64,000 nt of DNA from Rhizobiales bacterium 2SD (GTDB lineage Bacteria > Pseudomonadota > Alphaproteobacteria > Rhizobiales > Beijerinckiaceae): contig SCMY01000003.1 of assembly GCA_005502805.1 (NCBI GenBank), positions 248,001-312,000 on the forward strand. The letters are read 5' to 3'. The translations under genes and the position numbers were made by a program. Under the pieces are notes generated by a model that was given only the letters and a program-made list of their open reading frames with translations, was not told the origin of the DNA and did not search any database. Below, one piece after another: positions 45,290 through 53,512 of the stretch. How positions within the stretch are numbered: the first letter of the stretch is position 1; each line of letters starts with the position of its first letter.

Positions 45290-45533
45290 GTGGCGAAATT
45301 CGGGGGGCTCATCGACAAGCAAATGGCCGGTTCCTCCCTCGCCTGGGCATGGCGAATGCGCGCCATCCGGTTTGACAAGCACCGTGGCCGCAGGCATTTT
45401 CGGCGCTGTCAGGCGATTGGCGATGGGCCGCTTAGACGGCTGCCCAGACAAGCGATCGAACCGGCTCTTCCCGAAATTTTGCGCGGATGCGAGGTGGTTT
45501 TCGATCGCCTTGAGCCGGCACGCGAGGTGCGCC

Positions 45534-46925
45534 ATGACCGCCAATTCCAATCACGCCAGAGACATCGCCTACCAGCTCCATCCGCAGACGAATTTCTCGC
45601 TGCACGAGAAGATCGGCCCGACGATCATCTCCCGCGGCGAGGGCTTCCACGTCTATGACGATGCCGGCAATCGCTATCTCGAAGCCATGGCTGGCCTGTG
45701 GTGCGCGGCGCTCGGCTTCAGCGAGAACCGGCTGGCGGAAGCTGCGGCAAAGCAGTTCGCGGCGCTGCCCTATTACCAGAACTTCGCGCACCGGACCTCG
45801 GAGCCGGCGATCGCGCTCTCCGAGCGTCTGATCGAGATCGCGCCGGTGCCGATGTCGAAGGTGCTGTTCCAGAGCTCGGGCTCGGAAGCCAACGACACTG
45901 CGGTGAAGCTGGCCTGGTACTATTTCCACGCGATCGGCAAGCCGCAGAAGCGCAAGATCATCGCCCGCAAGCGCGCCTATCACGGCACCTCGATCGCCAG
46001 CGCCAGCCTGACCGGCCTCCCGCACATCCATCGCGATTTCAACCTGCCGCTCGACGGTTTCCTGCATGTCACCTGCCCGCATTTCTACCGGGAAGGCTTG
46101 CCGGGCGAGAGTGAGGAGGCCTTCGCCGACCGCCTCGCCAGGGAGATCGAGGATCTGATCCTGGCCGAGGGGCCGGAGACGGTCGCAGCCTTCTTCGCCG
46201 AGCCGGTGATGGGCACGGGCGGCTGCGTCGTGCCGCCGAAAGGCTATTACGAGAAGGTCCAGGCGATCCTGCGGAAATACGAGGTCCTCTTCGTCGTCGA
46301 CGAGGTCATCACCGGCTTCGGGCGCACCGGCAACTGGTGGGGTTCGCAAACCTATGACCTTAAGCCGGACATGATCAGCAGCGCCAAGGCGCTGACTGCG
46401 GCCTATCAGCCGCTCTCGGCATTGCTGCTGTCGGAGCCGATCTACCAGGCGATGAAGGAGCAGGGCGACAAGATCGGCGTGTTCGGCCATGGCTACACCT
46501 ATGGCGGCCACCCGATCGCCTGTGCGGTCGGGCTGGAGGCTCTGACGCTCTATGAGGAGCGTGGGCTGATCGCCGGTGCCCAGGTGCTGGGTGCTCAGCT
46601 GGAGGGGCGTCTCAAGGCCTTGCTCGACCATCCGCTCGTCGGCGAGGTCCGCGGCGTCGGCCTGATGTGGGGGATCGAGCTCGTTCGTTCCAAGGCGACG
46701 CGGCAGGCCTTCGAGCCCTCGTTGAAGTTCGGCCTGGAGATCCAGCGTCTCGCCTTCGAGAACGGACTGATCGTGCGGGCGCTCGGCGACACGCTGATCA
46801 TGACGCCGCCGCTGATCATCACGCCTGAAGGCATCGACGACGCCGTCGACCGCTTCACCAAAGCGCTCGACCTCGGGCTCGACCTGCTGACGACGAAGGG
46901 CATCGCGCTGGACAAGGCCGCCTGA
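45534..46925 (+). CDS. Class III PLP-dependent aminotransferase (omega-amine/pyruvate type)
   Basis: Fold-type I aminotransferase, 463 aa. PLP phosphate loop SSGSEAN, PLP-ring Asp in FVVDEVITGFGRTG, and Schiff-base Lys K285 in SSAKALTAAYQPL. YQNFAHRTSEPAI and the overall pattern resemble putrescine- or beta-alanine-pyruvate aminotransferases such as SpuC. ATG 45534 was chosen because it directly precedes the conserved start; an in-frame ATG at 45372 would add a non-homologous tail. It is divergent from the leader-controlled operon and convergent with the DUF3870 gene. Confidence 0.9.
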   Translation: MTANSNHARDIAYQLHPQTNFSLHEKIGPTIISRGEGFHVYDDAGNRYLEAMAGLWCAALGFSENRLAEAAAKQFAALPYYQNFAHRTSEPAIALSERLIEIAPVPMSKVLFQSSGSEANDTAVKLAWYYFHAIGKPQKRKIIARKRAYHGTSIASASLTGLPHIHRDFNLPLDGFLHVTCPHFYREGLPGESEEAFADRLAREIEDLILAEGPETVAAFFAEPVMGTGGCVVPPKGYYEKVQAILRKYEVLFVVDEVITGFGRTGNWWGSQTYDLKPDMISSAKALTAAYQPLSALLLSEPIYQAMKEQGDKIGVFGHGYTYGGHPIACAVGLEALTLYEERGLIAGAQVLGAQLEGRLKALLDHPLVGEVRGVGLMWGIELVRSKATRQAFEPSLKFGLEIQRLAFENGLIVRALGDTLIMTPPLIITPEGIDDAVDRFTKALDLGLDLLTTKGIALDKAA

Positions 46926-46943
46926 GGGCGGCCAGCTCCAACG

Positions 46944-47270
46944 TCAGCCGCGATTGTCGCGGATCTGGAAATAGCGCTGCACGGCGGCGCGCGTGGCGAC
47001 GATCAGCGCCTCGCGCGACGGCGTGTGCACGGCCGTGGAGATCAGCCGTTCCAGCGGCGCCATGCCGTTGCTGACGTCGTAGCCGACGATCAGCCGCGAA
47101 TAGAACGAGCGCGCCAGCTGCGTCACGAAGGTGGCGTCGACCGCCATGATGACGTTCGTCGCCGGGTCGATCTCGAGCACGACGCCGGCATGCTTGAACT
47201 CCTCGAACATGCTGGTGCCCTTGGGAGCGGCTGAGTAGCCGCTCACCAGCACTGTCCTGACATCCGACAT
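46944..47270 (-). CDS. DUF3870 domain-containing protein
   Basis: Small protein of 108 aa of the DUF3870 family (VLVSGYSAAPKGTSM, VVLEIDPATNVIMAVDATFV). No biochemical role is known for the family, but it often lies next to catabolic or CoA-related gene clusters. It is divergent from the polyamine-type ABC leader and faces the aminotransferase gene. Confidence 0.8.
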   Translation of the reverse strand: MSDVRTVLVSGYSAAPKGTSMFEEFKHAGVVLEIDPATNVIMAVDATFVTQLARSFYSRLIVGYDVSNGMAPLERLISTAVHTPSREALIVATRAAVQRYFQIRDNRG

Positions 47271-47362
47271 GACGTTCCCCTGTTTCGTGCTTGCTTGGCC
47301 AGACGGCTCTCACACTCGCCGCCCTGCTGGCAAGGGCTGAAAAGACAGGTGCAGGAGGACGG

Positions 47363-47393
47363 TTGACAGGGGCGAAATTCCGGCGCGTACTAA
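47363..47393 (+). promoter_or_regulatory. Candidate promoter of leader copy 2
   Basis: Consensus TTGACA at 47363-47368 and TACTAA at 47388-47393, spacer 19 nt (18 nt if GTACTA is used). As in the first leader, the conserved box follows at once (47398), so transcription probably begins at or just before the box. Confidence 0.45.
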
Positions 47394-47397
47394 ATGG

Positions 47398-47455
47398 GCT
47401 AGGTGATTTGTGCTGGGCCTGCTCCTCTCGCGACGGGCTCCCAGAGGAACAATTC
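47398..47455 (+). ncRNA. Leader RNA hairpin with conserved 5' box (copy 2)
   Basis: Starts with GCTAGGTGATTTGTGC (47398-47413), 15 of 16 identical to copy 1. GATTTGT (47405-47411) pairs with ACAATTC (47449-47455) with one U-U mismatch. The inner stem is CTGGG (47413-47417) with CCCAG (47440-47444) and GCC/GGC above it. The inner stem sequence differs from copy 1 but base-pairing is kept, which argues for a conserved structure. The terminator follows immediately. Confidence 0.6.
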
Positions 47456-47513
47456 AGACCGGCGCTTTCTCTCCAGGCCGATCCGGCCGGGGTCAAAGCG
47501 CCGGTCTTTTTTT
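47456..47513 (+). terminator. Intrinsic terminator in the polyamine-type ABC leader
   Basis: Perfect 13-bp stem AGACCGGCGCTTT (47456-47468) with AAAGCGCCGGTCT (47495-47507), an inner GGCC/GGCC stem, and seven U residues (47507-47513). It lies 44 nt before the start codon of the binding protein gene at 47558, so it can act only on that operon as an attenuator. Confidence 0.88.
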
Positions 47514-47557
47514 GTTTCCGGTCACCTCGGCGAAAGAACAATTCCGAGGGGTTGGCA

Positions 47558-48613
47558 ATGACCGACAGGACAGACAGCGCAAGGCGCCGGCGGATCGTCA
47601 CGATCGTTGGCGCGGCGATTTCCGCGATGCTTCCAGCGGCCGCGATGGCGCAGGAGGCCGTGACGGTCGCCGGCTATGGCGGCGCAATGCGCAAGGGCTT
47701 CGATGCGGCGCTGGTCAATCCCGCCGCGCAGAAGCTCGGCCTCAAGATCCGCAGCGAAACCCACGGCGACCTGCCTTCGATCCGGGTGCAGGTCCAGTCG
47801 GGCGCGCCGGCCTGGGACCTCGTGCATCTCGGCGGCGACGAATGCGCCCGTGGCGAGAGCGAAGGGCTGTTCGAGCCGCTCGACCTCTCGAAGCTCGACG
47901 ATGTCGCGATCCCGGCCGCGGCGCGCGGCAAGAGCTGGGTCGCGACGAACTACTACTCGGTGGTGCTGGCCTGGCGCACCGACAAGGTGAAGCAGCCGCC
48001 GAAGTCCTGGGCCGATTTCTGGGACGCCAAGGCGTTTCCGGGCCGCCGCGCCGTCTCCGGCCTCGCCCAGGAGACGCTGGAGATCGCGCTGCTGGCCGAT
48101 GGCGTTGCCAAGGACAAGCTTTACCCGCTCGATGTCGAGCGCGCCCTTGCCGCGATCAAGCGCCTCAAGCCGCAGATCGGCGTGTTCTGGACCACGGGCG
48201 CCCAGTCGACGCAGCTGATCAAGGATGGCGAGGTCGACCTGATCGCGATCTATGGCAGCCGGGTCTCGCCGGTGATCGAGGACGGCAGCGCTGTCCAGTT
48301 CTCTTACGACCAGGGCCTGCTCGGCTATGGCTGCATTGCCGTGCCCAAGGGCGCCAAGAACGCGGCCAAGGCGAAGGAGCTCGCTTTGGCGATGATCTCG
48401 CCGGAGATCCAGGCCAACATCATCGAGACGATGGACAATTACGGCCCGGTCAACGCCAAGGCCTATGAGGTCCGCAAGTTCACGCCGGAACAGCTCGCCA
48501 AGACCAATTCCTCGCCGCAGAACGCCGCAAAGCAGGTGCTGATCGACGCGGCCTGGTGGGCCAAGAACGGCGACAAGGCGGAAGAGGCCTTCAAGTCGGC
48601 GATCCTGCAATGA
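47558..48613 (+). CDS. ABC substrate-binding protein (spermidine/putrescine type) 1
   Basis: Periplasmic receptor of the PotD family, 351 aa. It has a Sec signal (IVTIVGAAISAMLPAAAMA), then VTVAGYGGAMRKGFDAAL. The ATG at 47558 was chosen by the signal peptide; a longer in-frame reading spans the leader RNA. The stop overlaps the ATPase start (ATGA). A paralog about 5 kb downstream (52440) shares SGAPAWDLVHLGG-type and RGESEGLFEPLD stretches. The ligand may be an acetylated polyamine given the deacetylase genes. Confidence 0.9.
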   Translation: MTDRTDSARRRRIVTIVGAAISAMLPAAAMAQEAVTVAGYGGAMRKGFDAALVNPAAQKLGLKIRSETHGDLPSIRVQVQSGAPAWDLVHLGGDECARGESEGLFEPLDLSKLDDVAIPAAARGKSWVATNYYSVVLAWRTDKVKQPPKSWADFWDAKAFPGRRAVSGLAQETLEIALLADGVAKDKLYPLDVERALAAIKRLKPQIGVFWTTGAQSTQLIKDGEVDLIAIYGSRVSPVIEDGSAVQFSYDQGLLGYGCIAVPKGAKNAAKAKELALAMISPEIQANIIETMDNYGPVNAKAYEVRKFTPEQLAKTNSSPQNAAKQVLIDAAWWAKNGDKAEEAFKSAILQ

Positions 48614-49692
48614 AGGTTCCGGTTTCGATCCGGGGGCTCTCGAAGAAATTCGGGTTGTTCGAGGCCCTCAAGGACATCAATCTCGACATCGCGCCCGGCG
48701 AGTTCGTCACGCTGCTCGGCCCGTCCGGCTCGGGCAAGACGACGCTGCTGCAGGTGCTCGCCGGCTTCGTCACCCCGACCAGCGGCAGCATCCTGGTCGC
48801 AGGCGAGGAATTGCTGACCAGGCCTCCGCACCAGCGCGAGATCGGCCTCGTCTTCCAGAACTACGCCCTGTTTCCGCATATGAACGTGTTCGAGAACGTC
48901 GCCTATCCGCTCAAGCTCCGGCGCCTCTCGCGCAGCGAGATCGAGACCAGGGTGCGCGGCGCGCTCGACATGGTCAGGCTGAGCCAGTTCATCGATCGTC
49001 CCGTCGACAAGCTCTCTGGCGGGCAGAAGCAGCGCGTCGCTCTGGCGCGGGCGATCGTCTTCGAGCCGCGCATCCTGCTGATGGACGAATCGCTCTCGGC
49101 GCTCGACAAGAAGCTGCGCGAGCAGATGCAGATCGAACTGCGCCATCTGCATGAACGCCTGCACACGACGACGGTGTTCGTGACGCATGACCAGCGCGAG
49201 GCGCTGACCATGTCGGACCGGATCGCGGTGATCAACAATGGCGCCCTGATCCAGTTCGACACGCCGCGCGCGATCTACGACCGACCACGAACGCGCTTCG
49301 TCGCCGATTTCGTGGGCGAGACGACCTTCCTGCCGGTCGAACTCGGCAGCGGCGGCGCGAGCGTCTTCGGCACACCCTTGCGCCTGCCGGATCATGCGGG
49401 AGCATCGACCGCCAACCCGCGCGAAAGTTGGCTGGCGCTGCGTCCGGAAAAGCTGGCGATCGGCCCGGCCGCCGGCCCGGAGGCCGAGGTCAACTCCTTC
49501 TCGGCTGTGGCGCGCGAGACGATCTTCCAGGGCGACAGCCTGCTGGTGATCGCCGGCTTCCCGGATGGCCAGAACATCGCCGTGCGTGTGGTGCCGCAGG
49601 AGGCTAATCGCGGCCTCGTGCCGACGCCTGGCCAGCCGATCCACATCAACGTCCACCGCAATGACAGCATCCTGGTCAGCGGCGATGTCTGA
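48610..49692 (+). CDS. ABC transporter ATP-binding protein (PotA type)
   Basis: ATPase of the polyamine-type importer. Walker A GPSGSGKTT, Q-loop FQNYALFPHMN, signature LSGGQKQR, Walker B ILLMDESLSALD, H-loop FVTHDQREAL, and a TOBE domain (about residues 275-355). Walker B has Ser in place of the usual Pro after DE (DES), a common PotA variant. Starts at ATG 48610 (overlap ATGA with the binding protein), 360 aa. Confidence 0.93.
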   Translation: MKVPVSIRGLSKKFGLFEALKDINLDIAPGEFVTLLGPSGSGKTTLLQVLAGFVTPTSGSILVAGEELLTRPPHQREIGLVFQNYALFPHMNVFENVAYPLKLRRLSRSEIETRVRGALDMVRLSQFIDRPVDKLSGGQKQRVALARAIVFEPRILLMDESLSALDKKLREQMQIELRHLHERLHTTTVFVTHDQREALTMSDRIAVINNGALIQFDTPRAIYDRPRTRFVADFVGETTFLPVELGSGGASVFGTPLRLPDHAGASTANPRESWLALRPEKLAIGPAAGPEAEVNSFSAVARETIFQGDSLLVIAGFPDGQNIAVRVVPQEANRGLVPTPGQPIHINVHRNDSILVSGDV

Positions 49693-49702
49693 GGCGCGAT
49701 CC

Positions 49703-50602
49703 ATGACCAGTGTGATCGCGGCCGTACCACCGGCCTCCTCCGACGCCTCCTATTTCGCCCGCGCCGAGCGGCGCGAGGCGTGGTCCTTCGCGCTTCTCGC
49801 CGTGCCCGGGCTCGTCGTCATCGGGCTGCTGCTGATCGTCCCGGTCGGCTGGCTCTTCGTCCTCTCCTTCATCGGCAAGGATGGCGGCGTCTCGCTCGAG
49901 AACTATGCAAGACTGGCGCAGCCGGTCTACGTCATCACTTTCGTGACGACCTTCCAGATCGCCGGGATCGTGACCTTGGGCTCGATCCTGCTCGGCTATC
50001 CCGTCGCCTATCTGCTCTCGCAGCTCAGCCCGCGGGCGGCGGCGATCTGCATGATCTTCGTGATCCTGCCGTTCTGGACCTCGGTGCTGGTGCGCACCTA
50101 TGCCTGGCTCGTGCTGCTGCAGCGACGAGGCCTGATCAACAGCTGGCTCGTTAGCCTCGGCATCATCAACGAGCCGATCCCGCTGGTGAACAACTTCATC
50201 GGCACCACGATCGGCATGCTGCATGTGTTGCTGCCCTTCATGATCCTGCCGCTCTATTCGAGCATGAAGACCATCGACACCGACTATCTGAAGGCCGCGT
50301 CGAGCTGTGGCGCCTCGCCGATGCGGGCCTTCTGGGACGTGTTCTTCCCGCTCAGCCGCCCCGGCCTCTTCGCCGGCACGGTGCTCGTCTTCATCCTGAG
50401 CCTCGGCTTCTACCTGACGCCGGCTTTGCTCGGCGGCGGGCGGGTCAGCATGTGGTCGATGCAGATCGCCACCAATGTCTCGACCTACAGCAACTGGGGC
50501 GCGGCCAGCGCGCTCGGCGTGCTGCTGCTTGTCGTGACGATCGCCATCCTCGCCGCGCTGAACAAGGTGTTCCGCGTCGACAAGCTCTATGGGGGCCGCT
50601 GA
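49703..50602 (+). CDS. ABC transporter permease (PotB type)
   Basis: First permease, about six helices (LLAVPGLVVIGLLLIVPVGW near the N-terminus) and the EAA loop YLKAASSCGASPMRAFWDVFFP. ATG 49703 has GAGG 8 nt upstream and gives 299 aa. An in-frame ATG at 49685 overlaps the ATPase stop and would add six residues. Its stop overlaps the next gene start (TGATG). Confidence 0.92.
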   Translation: MTSVIAAVPPASSDASYFARAERREAWSFALLAVPGLVVIGLLLIVPVGWLFVLSFIGKDGGVSLENYARLAQPVYVITFVTTFQIAGIVTLGSILLGYPVAYLLSQLSPRAAAICMIFVILPFWTSVLVRTYAWLVLLQRRGLINSWLVSLGIINEPIPLVNNFIGTTIGMLHVLLPFMILPLYSSMKTIDTDYLKAASSCGASPMRAFWDVFFPLSRPGLFAGTVLVFILSLGFYLTPALLGGGRVSMWSMQIATNVSTYSNWGAASALGVLLLVVTIAILAALNKVFRVDKLYGGR

Positions 50603-51423
50603 TGCTGACCGCCGCCGCCAGCGCCACCCAGATCAGGCACTATCAGAGGCTCTGGCTCTACGGGCTCTGCGCGCTGATCTTCACCTTCCTGATCGTGCCT
50701 TGCGTGCTGATCGTGCCGATGTCGTTCTCGGCCTCGAACTATCTCGAGTTTCCGCCGCGGGCGTGGAGCCTGCGCTGGTATCGCGAGTTCTTCGACTCCG
50801 CCGAGTGGATGGATGCGCTCTGGCTCTCGCTCCGAGTCGCCGGACTGACGACGCTGATCGCGACGCCGATCGGCACCGCGGCAGCCTACGGGCTCTCGCA
50901 GATGCCGGAGCGATTGACCAAGCCGCTGCGCATGTCCTTCCTGCTGCCGATGATCGTGCCGAACATCCTGGTCGCGATCGGCGTCTTCTTCGTCTTCGCC
51001 AAGCTCGGGCTCAACAACACGGTCACCGGCCTCGTGCTCGTCGGCGTCATGCTGGCGCTGCCCTTCGTGTTGGTCACGGTGTCGAGCGGATTGCAATCCT
51101 TCGACGGCAATCTGGAGCGGGCGGCGCGCAGTCTCGGCGCCACCAGGCTGAAAGCGTTCCTCACCGTGACGGTGCCTCAGATCAAGAGCTCGATCGCGGC
51201 CGGGGCGCTGTTCGCCTTCGTCGCCGCCTTCGACGAGGTGGTGATCGCCCTCTACATCTCCAGCGGCGAGAACTCGACGCTGCCGCGCCGGATGTTCGCC
51301 AACATCCGCGATCAGGTCGACCCGCTGGTCGCGGCAGTGTCCTCGGTGCTGGTCGTCGCCTCGATCGTGCTCCTGCTGATCGTCCAGATCGCGAAGCGGC
51401 CGGAAAAGGGAGCAGCGCGATGA
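50602..51423 (+). CDS. ABC transporter permease (PotC type)
   Basis: Second permease, 273 aa with about six helices and the EAA loop LERAARSLGATRLKAFLTVTVP. The start overlaps the previous stop and its own stop overlaps the following deacetylase-like gene (ATGA), so all five genes from 47558 are coupled. Confidence 0.93.
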   Translation: MLTAAASATQIRHYQRLWLYGLCALIFTFLIVPCVLIVPMSFSASNYLEFPPRAWSLRWYREFFDSAEWMDALWLSLRVAGLTTLIATPIGTAAAYGLSQMPERLTKPLRMSFLLPMIVPNILVAIGVFFVFAKLGLNNTVTGLVLVGVMLALPFVLVTVSSGLQSFDGNLERAARSLGATRLKAFLTVTVPQIKSSIAAGALFAFVAAFDEVVIALYISSGENSTLPRRMFANIRDQVDPLVAAVSSVLVVASIVLLLIVQIAKRPEKGAAR

Positions 51424-52262
51424 CTGCGAGATCCGTTTCGAAGCGTGGGGACGAGGAGGCGGCAGAGCTGGACTCGCTCTGCCAATACGCGATCCAGGGC
51501 GTGCACGAAGCCTCCTATCTGGAGTTCCTGCGTTTCGCACCTTTGGAGAAGCCGGGCGAGGAGATCAGGGCGACGCTGCATCCCGGCTGCGACCGGATGC
51601 GCCTGCCTGCCCATATCGAAGCGCGCGCCGGCTTCTATCTCGCCGATGCGTTGACGGCAGTCTCGCAATCGACCTGGCCGAGCGCTTTTGCCGGGGCGCG
51701 AAACGTCATGGCCGGCGCCCTGCAGATCGCAGCGGGCGAGCGGCAGGTCGTAACCCGCTGTGCCGGGAGCGGGCGCCACGCCTATGCCGGGCGGGCGGCG
51801 CGCGGCTCCTACCTCAATCATGCGGCGATCGCGGCGTCCTATCTGCGCGAGAGCCTGCCGCGTATCGCGGTGCTCAGCCTCGGCGAGCATCATGCGAGTG
51901 GAACCCAGGCGATTTTCCTGGCGCGCGCCGATGTGCTCTGCGTGTCGGTTCATGGCGATCCCGCCCAGCGCTACCCGTTCTACACCGGCTATGCCGACGA
52001 GCATGGCAGCGAAGGCGCCGCCGGCGCCAACCTCAATCTCGTCCTCGGGGCCGAAGCCGACGAAAAGGCTGCCGATGCCGCGCTGGCCGAGGCCTGCGAG
52101 GCGATCCGGCGTTTCTCGCCGGGCGCGGTCGTGATCGATATCGAGGCTGGGCTGACGGCGCCGTTCGACCGCCTCGCGATGTCAGGCCCCGCCGCCGCGG
52201 CGCGCAAGCTTTCAGGTGCCCTGAATTGTCCGGTCATGGTGATCGCATGTGAGACCAGCTAG
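51420..52262 (+). CDS. Degenerate histone deacetylase/acetylpolyamine amidohydrolase paralog
   Basis: HDAC-superfamily fold of 280 aa, closest by eye to the enzyme at 53513. Shared stretches are LHPGCDRMRLP, YPFYTGYADE and LNLVLG. The active site is lost: the His-His pair is RH (R119-H120), the DVH zinc motif is GEH (G155, H157), and the third ligand is Glu242. The chain stops before the EGGY loop with the catalytic Tyr. The ATG at 51420 overlaps the permease stop, and reading is open throughout, so it is a maintained pseudoenzyme rather than a broken gene. It may sense ligand or bind acetylated amines. Confidence 0.8.
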   Translation: MTARSVSKRGDEEAAELDSLCQYAIQGVHEASYLEFLRFAPLEKPGEEIRATLHPGCDRMRLPAHIEARAGFYLADALTAVSQSTWPSAFAGARNVMAGALQIAAGERQVVTRCAGSGRHAYAGRAARGSYLNHAAIAASYLRESLPRIAVLSLGEHHASGTQAIFLARADVLCVSVHGDPAQRYPFYTGYADEHGSEGAAGANLNLVLGAEADEKAADAALAEACEAIRRFSPGAVVIDIEAGLTAPFDRLAMSGPAAAARKLSGALNCPVMVIACETS

Positions 52263-52375
52263 CCGGCCGCGCGCCTTTGCATAGGGTGCCCGGCCGAACC
52301 CGCCTTTTTCATCAACGTCGCAAGGCATTTCGCGGTGTCCTTCCCGCAAGGACGGACACGAACAAGCGGATGAAC

Positions 52376-52421
52376 CGGCGCCGGCATGCGGACAGCCCGT
52401 CCGCGTGCGCGGCGCCGTTTT
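52376..52421 (+). terminator. Terminator-like hairpin before binding protein 2
   Basis: Stem CGGCGCCG (52376-52383) with CGGCGCCG (52410-52417), extended inside by GCGGAC with GTCCGC, then TTTT. It lies between the degenerate deacetylase and the next receptor gene. It may end the first operon or attenuate the second. The ribosome binding site GGGGAGGAG (52427-52435) follows immediately, then ATG 52440. Confidence 0.6.
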
Positions 52422-52439
52422 CACATGGGGAGGAGAGAT

Positions 52440-53492
52440 ATGACGCAGTTTTCATCGGGCATGATGATGTCGCGCTTCGCATTCGCTGCCGCTGTGCTGA
52501 TCGGCTCGGCGCAGATCGCCCTGGCGCAGGATTCGGTCACCTTCGCCGGCTTCGGCGGGCAATACCAAAGCAGCGTCCGCAAGGCGCTGTTCGACCCGGC
52601 CGGCAAGAAGCTCGGCGTGCGCGTCCGCGAGGAGAGCCATAGCGGCCTCGCCAGCGTCAGGGTGCAGGTCCAGTCCGGCAAGCCCGGCTGGGATATCGTC
52701 CAGCTCGGCGAGGCCGATTGCGCCCGCGGCCAGAGCGAAGGGCTGTTCGAGCCGCTCGATTATTCGAAGATCGACACGGCCGGCATCGCGCCGCTGGCGC
52801 GCGGAACGGCCTATATCGGCAGCAACTATGTCTCGACCGTGCTGGCCTGGCAAAAGGACAAGTACAAGGACAAGCCGCCGCGCAACTGGAAGGATTTCTG
52901 GGATCCCAAGGCGTTTCCGGGCCGGCGGGCCATGCACATCTATCCGCAGGAGAGCATGGAGATCGCGCTCCTCGCCGACGGTGTCGACAAGGACAAGCTC
53001 TATCCGCTCGACGCCGACCGAGCCCTGGCCTCGCTGGCGAAGCTGAAGCCTTCGATCGACGTGTTCTGGCAGTCTGGCGCCCAGGCCTCGCAGCTCCTGA
53101 AGGACGGCGAGGTCGACATGATCGTGATCTGGGGCAGCCGGGTCGCCAGCGTGCTGGCCGATGGCGCACCGGTCGATTTCACCTACGACCAGGCCCTGCT
53201 CGGCTTCGGCTGTTTCGGCATCCCCAAGGGCGCCGCCAATGCCGCCGCCGCCCAGCGCATGATCGCGCAGATGGTCACGCCCGAAATCCAGGCCAATATC
53301 CCCGATCTGCTGCCCTATTACGGGCCGATCAACGAGCGCGCGTTCTCGGTCAAGCAGTTCTCGGCCGAGGCGCTGGCGAAGGCCAATTCCTCGCCGCAGA
53401 ACAAGGACCGCCAGGCGCCGCTCCAGCCCGCCTGGTGGGCCGACAACATCGCCCGCGTGCAGGAGCGCTACCAGGCGCTGATCGCGAAGTGA
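52440..53492 (+). CDS. ABC substrate-binding protein (spermidine/putrescine type) 2
   Basis: Second PotD-like receptor, 350 aa. A strong SD (GGGGAGGAG) sits 4-12 nt before the ATG. It has a Sec signal (FAFAAAVLIGSAQIALAQ) followed by VTFAGFGGQYQSSVR. It is clearly paralogous to 47558: SGKPGWDIVQLG and RGQSEGLFEPLDYSK match the first receptor closely. It has no permease of its own, so it probably delivers a different ligand to the same permeases. It is followed by the true deacetylase. Confidence 0.9.
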   Translation: MTQFSSGMMMSRFAFAAAVLIGSAQIALAQDSVTFAGFGGQYQSSVRKALFDPAGKKLGVRVREESHSGLASVRVQVQSGKPGWDIVQLGEADCARGQSEGLFEPLDYSKIDTAGIAPLARGTAYIGSNYVSTVLAWQKDKYKDKPPRNWKDFWDPKAFPGRRAMHIYPQESMEIALLADGVDKDKLYPLDADRALASLAKLKPSIDVFWQSGAQASQLLKDGEVDMIVIWGSRVASVLADGAPVDFTYDQALLGFGCFGIPKGAANAAAAQRMIAQMVTPEIQANIPDLLPYYGPINERAFSVKQFSAEALAKANSSPQNKDRQAPLQPAWWADNIARVQERYQALIAK

Positions 53493-53512
53493 GCCTTTGA
53501 GGATTGCCTGAG

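Noticed and set aside
45196..47455. The leader box AGGTGATTTG superficially recalls the 5' part of SAM-II riboswitches, and CTAGG recalls ykkC (guanidine) leaders.
   Set aside because: I cannot find the SAM-II pseudoknot 3' element or the ykkC ACGR loops, and the downstream genes are not methionine or guanidine genes. A covariance search would settle it.
47291..47557. Extending the first polyamine-type receptor to a start at 47291.
   Set aside because: The extension spans the promoter, leader RNA and terminator. The signal peptide begins at ATG 47558.
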